Shown here: positions 59,864-64,000 of the stretch, piece by piece
Numbering within the stretch: position 1 is the first letter of the stretch
Layout: the number at the start of each line of letters is the position of its first letter
Assembly (NCBI RefSeq): GCF_000420745.1
Contig: NZ_ATVN01000008.1
Location: forward strand, 62,001-126,000
DNA length: 64,000 bases
Reading direction: 5' to 3'
DNA from: Pseudorhodobacter ferrugineus DSM 5888
Lineage (GTDB): Bacteria; Pseudomonadota; Alphaproteobacteria; Rhodobacterales; Rhodobacteraceae
Position numbers and translations under genes: made by a program
The notes under the pieces: generated by a model
Seen by the model: the letters and a program-made list of their open reading frames with translations, nothing else
Database searches by the model: none
Told to the model about the DNA's origin: nothing

Positions 59864-61248
59864 TTCGTTACCTTTTTCAGATGGTAGGATTTGGGGCGGG
59901 TAACCGAATGGAACCCAAGGTAGGAAAGCGAACCACCACGGCCCGTGTCTTTGCACCCCGTCCAGCACAGCGCGGGGTCGAGGTAGTCGCAGCGGTTCAT
60001 AAATACGGTGCCTGTCTCAATCTGGGCGCCGATGGTTTCGGCAGCGTCAACATCTTTTGTCCAAATCGAACATGTCAGGCCATAGGGGCTGTCATTCATA
60101 AGGCCAATTGCTTCGGCGTCACCCGAAACTTTCATAATTCCAACAATGGGGCCAAAGCTTTCTTCGGTCATCACCCGCATGGTGTGATCGACGTTGACCA
60201 GAATTTGCGGGGCAAGATAGGCACCGCCATCATCGGCGGGGAAAAGCGCCGGGTCGATCAAGGGCTTGGCACCTGCGGCAACAGCCTCGGCCACTTGGGC
60301 GCGGACCACTACGGCAAAGCGTTTGTTGGCCATTGGGCCGATGGTGGATGACGCATCAAACGGGTTGCCAAGGATGAGGTTTTTTACCCAAGCCACTGAT
60401 TTTTCGACAAAAGCGTCATAGAGGCTTTCATGCACATAGATCCGTTCAATCCCGCAGCAACATTGGCCCGCATTGAACATCGCGCCGTCCATCAAGCTGT
60501 CCACGGCTGCGTCCAGGTCGGCATCCGCGCGGACATAACCGGGATCCTTGCCGCCCAATTCCAGCCCCATGCCGGTGAAGGTGCCCGCCGCCGCCTTTTC
60601 CATCGCGATGCCACCGCCAACCGAGCCTGTGAAGTTGACGAAATTGAAGGCGCGGTTTTGGATCAGGTGTTCGGTGGTGGCATGGTCCAACACGACGTTT
60701 TGGAACACATCGGACGGAATACCCGCCGCATGAAAGGCCTGCGCCAAGCGTTCGCCCACCAGCAAGGTTTGGCTGGCATGTTTCAACACAACCGTATTGC
60801 CCGCGATCAGAGCAGGGGCCAAAGTATTGATCGTGGTCAGGTATGGGTAATTCCAAGGGGCGATGATGAACACAACGCCCACGGCGTCACGCTTTAGCTG
60901 GCGTGAAAAGCCTGCGCTGTCCTCGACGACTTGCGGGGCAAGGGCGGTTGCCGCAATACTGGCCATATAATTTGTGCGGTCATGCACGCCGCCAAACTCG
61001 CCGCCATAGCGGGTGGGGCGGCCCATTTGCCATGCCAGTTCTTCGACCAGCATCTCTTTGATTTTGTCCAACTCGGCCACGCCTGCCTTGACCAATGCAA
61101 TGCGTTCGCTCAGCGGGCGTGCGGCCCACGCTTTTTGGGCGGCGCGGGCACGGGCGGCGGCGGCCACGGCCTCAGGCAGTGTCAAGGGCGTGCGCGTGGC
61201 GTAGGTGCTGCCATCAACGGGGGAAATCAGGGCAATAGGTTTGGTCAT
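59860..61248 (-). CDS. Aldehyde dehydrogenase
   Basis: A 462-residue NAD(P)-dependent enzyme. The catalytic cysteine lies in FNAGQCCCGIERI and the general base glutamate in LELGGKDPGY; APWNYPYL and FTGSVGGG are the cofactor region. The start at 61248 follows GAGGATCC at good spacing; a longer frame is less likely. A VOC protein gene lies just upstream. Confidence 0.94.
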   Translation of the reverse strand: MTKPIALISPVDGSTYATRTPLTLPEAVAAAARARAAQKAWAARPLSERIALVKAGVAELDKIKEMLVEELAWQMGRPTRYGGEFGGVHDRTNYMASIAATALAPQVVEDSAGFSRQLKRDAVGVVFIIAPWNYPYLTTINTLAPALIAGNTVVLKHASQTLLVGERLAQAFHAAGIPSDVFQNVVLDHATTEHLIQNRAFNFVNFTGSVGGGIAMEKAAAGTFTGMGLELGGKDPGYVRADADLDAAVDSLMDGAMFNAGQCCCGIERIYVHESLYDAFVEKSVAWVKNLILGNPFDASSTIGPMANKRFAVVVRAQVAEAVAAGAKPLIDPALFPADDGGAYLAPQILVNVDHTMRVMTEESFGPIVGIMKVSGDAEAIGLMNDSPYGLTCSIWTKDVDAAETIGAQIETGTVFMNRCDYLDPALCWTGCKDTGRGGSLSYLGFHSVTRPKSYHLKKVTK

Positions 61249-61255
61249 AGGATCC

Positions 61256-61636
61256 TCATGGGGTCGGCGTGCCATAGCGGCTGATTTCGATCAGGTTTCC
61301 GTCGGGGTCGTTGAAATAGACAGATGTAATCGCCCCGCGCGCGCCTGATTTCTGCACGGGACCTTCGACAATGGCAATCCCTGCTGCGGTAAGGCGGTCT
61401 ATTACATCAGACAGAGGGCGGTCCGTCAAAAGGCACAGATCGCCCGAGCCGATGCAGGCGCGGTTGCGAACCTCTTGGCCAAGGGTTTGCAGGTTGATTT
61501 TCTGATCGCCCACCCGCAGTGCCAAACGACCCGCGCCAAAGGTTATGGGTTCCAAGCCCAAGGCGCGGGCAAAGAATTCCACCGATGCCTGAGGCGAGCG
61601 GACCGTCAGAACCAAATGGTCAATCGCGGTGATCAT
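61256..61636 (-). CDS. VOC/glyoxalase-fold protein
   Basis: A 126-residue protein with two beta-alpha-beta-beta-beta units: IDHLVLTVRSPQASVEFFARALGLEP and ITSVYFNDPDGNLIEISRYG. His in IDHLVL and Glu in LIEIS can bind a divalent metal. Its reaction is unknown. It is placed between glutamine-synthetase-like and aldehyde dehydrogenase genes. Confidence 0.88.
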   Translation of the reverse strand: MITAIDHLVLTVRSPQASVEFFARALGLEPITFGAGRLALRVGDQKINLQTLGQEVRNRACIGSGDLCLLTDRPLSDVIDRLTAAGIAIVEGPVQKSGARGAITSVYFNDPDGNLIEISRYGTPTP

Positions 61637-63016
61637 TCAGGCGCGTTCCATCAGGCGGGCAAGTTCGAAATCGGTGACGACGCGGTTGTGTTCCGCCACT
61701 TCCCACTTGGCGGCATGGTGATAGTGGTCGATCACATCATCGCCAAAGGCCGCGCGCAACATGGTAGAGCCGTGCATCCGTGCCGCAGCATCGTCCAGCG
61801 TACTGGGCAAGGTGCGGGCGTTTTCGGCGGCATACATATCGCCGGTCAGTTCCGGTTCCAGCGGCAGCTTGCGCGTGATGCCGTCAAGGCCCGCGGCCAG
61901 TAGTGCCGCCATCGCCATATAGGGGTTCAAATCGGCCCCCCCGATGCGGCATTCGACGCGCACGCCTTTGGTGCCTTCGCCACACACGCGGAAACCGGCG
62001 GTGCGGTTATCACGGCTCCACACGGCTTTGGTGGGTGCGAACATGCCGACGGTAAAGCGTTTGTAGCTGTTCACGTTCGGCGCAAGAAAGGCGGTGATAT
62101 CACCGATATGTTCTAACTGGCCTGCAAGGAAATGTTTCATCGTATCCGACATGCCATGCGGGTCGGACGCATCGGCAAAGGCGGGCTTGCCATCGGTCCA
62201 AAAGGATTGATGCACATGGCTGGAGGACCCAGCATGGCGATGGTCGTATTTGGCCATGAAGGTGACAGACCGCCCTTTGGCCCAAGCGATTTCCTTGGTG
62301 GCTTGTTTGGTGATCACATGGTTATCGGCCGTGTCCAAAGCGTCGGAATAACGGATGTTGATTTCTTCTTGGCCTGCGTCGGCCTCACCTTTGGAACATT
62401 CCACGGGGATGCCCGCGCCATAAAGCCCGTTGCGCAAGGCGCGCATGACCTCTTCTTCCTTGGTGGTCTGGAACAATTGGTAATCTTCGTTATGCGGGGA
62501 AATGGCCTGCAAGTCACGGATCTGGCCCGTGCGCTGGTGGCAATCGCGCAAACTGTCGTAGGAGTTTTCGAACAGATAAAACTCCAACTCAGTGGCCATC
62601 ATCGCATCAAAGCCCATGGCCTTGGCGCGCGCAACTTGCGCCTGCAAAACGGCACGGGGCGAATGGGGGACGGGTTTGTGGGTGTGGTGATCAAGCAAGT
62701 CGCATAGCACCAATGCGGAGGCGTCCAACCAAGGGACGCGGCGCAATGTTGCCAGATCGGCCTTCATGACATAGTCGCCATAGCCCGCTTGCCATGAGGT
62801 AGACTTATAGCCTTGGACGGTATTCATTTCCATATCCGTCGCGATAAGATAGTTGCAGCAGTGGGTCTCGGCCCATGCACTGTCGAGAAAATTCTGCACA
62901 TGGAACCGCTTGCCGACCAAGCGGCCCTGCATATCAACGGCGGCGACCAAAACGGTATCAATCTCGCCCTTGGCGGCGGCATCTTTCAAGGCGTCTAAGG
63001 TCAGATTTCCTGGCAT
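61637..63016 (-). CDS. Glutamine-synthetase-family gamma-glutamyl ligase
   Basis: A 459-residue ATP-dependent ligase. Metal and substrate motifs are TELEFYLFE, AGSSSHVHQSFW, NSYKRFT and NRTAGFRVC. It diverges from housekeeping GlnA and looks closer to gamma-glutamyl-amine ligases such as PuuA. Combined with aldehyde, alcohol and amine-type dehydrogenases downstream, it may activate an amine as its gamma-glutamyl derivative before oxidation. It is the first gene of the group; the upstream 150 bases hold no clear promoter. Confidence 0.87.
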   Translation of the reverse strand: MPGNLTLDALKDAAAKGEIDTVLVAAVDMQGRLVGKRFHVQNFLDSAWAETHCCNYLIATDMEMNTVQGYKSTSWQAGYGDYVMKADLATLRRVPWLDASALVLCDLLDHHTHKPVPHSPRAVLQAQVARAKAMGFDAMMATELEFYLFENSYDSLRDCHQRTGQIRDLQAISPHNEDYQLFQTTKEEEVMRALRNGLYGAGIPVECSKGEADAGQEEINIRYSDALDTADNHVITKQATKEIAWAKGRSVTFMAKYDHRHAGSSSHVHQSFWTDGKPAFADASDPHGMSDTMKHFLAGQLEHIGDITAFLAPNVNSYKRFTVGMFAPTKAVWSRDNRTAGFRVCGEGTKGVRVECRIGGADLNPYMAMAALLAAGLDGITRKLPLEPELTGDMYAAENARTLPSTLDDAAARMHGSTMLRAAFGDDVIDHYHHAAKWEVAEHNRVVTDFELARLMERA

Positions 63017-63235
63017 GTTTCACACTCTCGCTGTCGCGTTGCAGTTCAACTTGGCTGCAGGGGGCACGCAAGGCCATTTCGCAATCCCTGACCAATTGGA
63101 AAAAAGCTAACGCGGGGCATTCAGCAAGGCTAGCCCCCAATTTAAGGATTAAGGGTGTATTTGCTAGGGACCGTGGGCAATCAGGATTCCCATCGGGTTT
63201 GATTTCTGATTCAAACTTCCCAAATGGAGGTTTGA

Positions 63236-64000
63236 ATGAACGAGCAGCGCTTTATGGTGACGGATCGTGTATGGCAGCGGCTTGAGCCGCATTTGCCGGG
63301 AAAAGCCAGCGACGCGGGGACTACGGCAAAGGATAATCGCCTGTTCCTGGAAGCAGTTTTCTGGCGGGTTCGGACGGGTTCGCCATGGCGCGACTTGCCG
63401 CCCGCTTTCGGCAACTGGAACAGCCAGTTCCGGCGTTTCCGCCGGTGGGCCAAAGCCCGCGTATTCGAGAGTTTTTTCAACGCCATGAGCGGTGACCCCG
63501 ACCTTGAGTATGCACTTATCCCCTCTCGGCAGATTGCTGCGCAATCGCCTGCCGGGCAATGGACGGCACCATCGTTCAGGTCCACCAGAAGGCAACCGGC
63601 GCAAAAGGGGGACTCAAGCTCAGGCCATCGGACGTTCGCGCGGCGGCCTGACGACCAAAATCGTTGCCTTGGTCGACGCACTTGGCAACCTGGTCCGCTT
63701 TTTGTTGCTGCCGGGTCAGGCGCACGACATGAACGGCGTCGCGCCGCTGATCCGAGGTGTCTCCTTCGGCGCACTCATGGCGGATAAAGCGTTCGATGCG
63801 AACTGGCTCTTGGAAGACCTTGATGAGCGCGGCGCAAGTGCCGTGATCCCGCCAAAAACGAGCCGCACACATCAGCGCGACTATGACGCCGAAGCTTATA
63901 AGTGGCGGCATCTGGTTGAAAACTACTTCGCGAAGATCAAGGAATTCACAGGTATAGCAACACGCTACGACAAAACCGACTGCAGCTACACAGCCACTTG
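63236..64000 (+). pseudogene. IS5-family DDE transposase, interrupted and partial
   Basis: With one 41-base insertion removed and a -1 shift at GCAAAAGGGGGAC, the frame reads MNEQRFMVTDRVWQRLEPHL, RTGSPWRDLPPAFGNWNS, EYALI-DGTIVQVHQKATGAKG, AIGRSRGGLTTKIVALVDALGN, MADKAFDANWLL and RHLVENYFAKIKEF, with the D, D, E residues in place. The rest of the visible gene is intact, so the copy looks recent. The -1 shift is a known property of the IS427 group. The gene continues past the window. Confidence 0.8.
63521..63561 (+). repeat. Palindromic insertion element 7
   Basis: 41 bases, plus orientation. CCCTCTC, a 9-bp stem (GGC and GATTGC with GCAATC and GCC, one bulged A, loop TGC), tail TGCCGGGCAATG. 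It lies directly before the GAC codon of the first catalytic aspartate, the same place as element 3 in the other transposase. Confidence 0.9.

Larger units (their letters stand above)
63167..64000 (+). mobile_element. IS5-family insertion sequence, left part
   Basis: The left terminal sequence begins near GGGACCGTGGGCAATC and is followed by a transposase gene that runs off the window edge. It belongs to the IS5 family, IS427-like group, but to a different subtype from the element at 29.5 kb. The right end is not in the window. Confidence 0.8.

Noticed and set aside
1-64000. tRNA or rRNA genes
   Set aside because: No cloverleaf with the usual invariant bases and no rRNA-like stretch was noticed in reading the intergenic regions; a dedicated scan was not possible.

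Overview
The window reads as chromosome of a high-GC alphaproteobacterium of the order Rhodobacterales (Rhodobacter/Roseobacter group). Supporting marks are a MipZ division-site ATPase, an F0 ATP synthase operon with both b' and b subunits and no F1 genes beside it, a coaBC-dut-moeB group, a glcD-glcE-small membrane protein-glcF operon, bluB between ribosomal genes, and DUF1285, DUF1203, DUF599 and DUF4159 proteins. Genes are dense, often overlap by 1-4 bases, and have clear Shine-Dalgarno sequences. No rRNA, tRNA or CRISPR array was seen.

Layout. 0-7 kb: coaBC, dut, a membrane-anchored MoeB-like protein, an amino-acid ABC binding protein and permease, an EamA exporter and a LysR regulator. 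7-14 kb: translation and secretion core (ffh, chorismate mutase, rpsP, bluB, rimM, trmD, rplS, rpmE) and mipZ. 14-21.8 kb: ArsR regulator, atpI-atpB-atpE-atpX-atpF, a GntR/FadR regulator with its own candidate operator, an OmpA lipoprotein, an Ada-like DNA repair protein, nth and a PfkB sugar kinase. 22-29.3 kb: divergent sulfotransferase and GT14-like glycosyltransferase, HIT protein, DUF1203, polA, a frameshifted DUF2459 gene and a CHCC zinc-finger protein. 29.5-30.6 kb: an IS5-family element broken by short palindromic insertions. 31-39.6 kb: DUF1285 and the moxR/DUF58/DUF4159/large membrane protein operon, then a secreted protein and DUF599. 39.7-46.4 kb: glycolate oxidase operon, two tandem secreted serine proteases, and hsp20 behind a heat-shock promoter and a ROSE-like leader. 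46.4-53 kb: arginine-type transaminase pathway (aruI/aruH-like), TetR regulator and a complete basic amino-acid ABC transporter. 53-57 kb: DUF6455, a cation efflux protein, an SH3 protein, a 2-hydroxyacid dehydrogenase and an RlmF-like rRNA methyltransferase. 57.4-63 kb: glutamine-synthetase-like, VOC, aldehyde dehydrogenase, iron alcohol dehydrogenase and D-amino-acid-dehydrogenase-like genes, probably one amine-catabolic operon. 63.2-64 kb: the left part of a second IS5-family element.

The most unusual signal is a family of 36-41 base palindromic insertions in the two transposase genes (five at 29.7-30.4 kb, one at 63.52 kb, plus one divergent palindrome). Each begins CCCTCTC (one variant), has a hairpin whose arms differ between copies but stay complementary, and ends close to TGCCGGGCAACG. 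They occur in both orientations and sit directly before GAC or GAT. Removing each one restores the transposase reading frame at that point. None was noticed in host genes of the window. Their mechanism and function are unknown. Other points of interest are six copies of a hairpin plus GATATTTTTG element behind genes, a textbook RpoH promoter with a ROSE-like leader at hsp20, and matching 19-bp TGGT...ACCA sites at the GntR gene and the glc operon.
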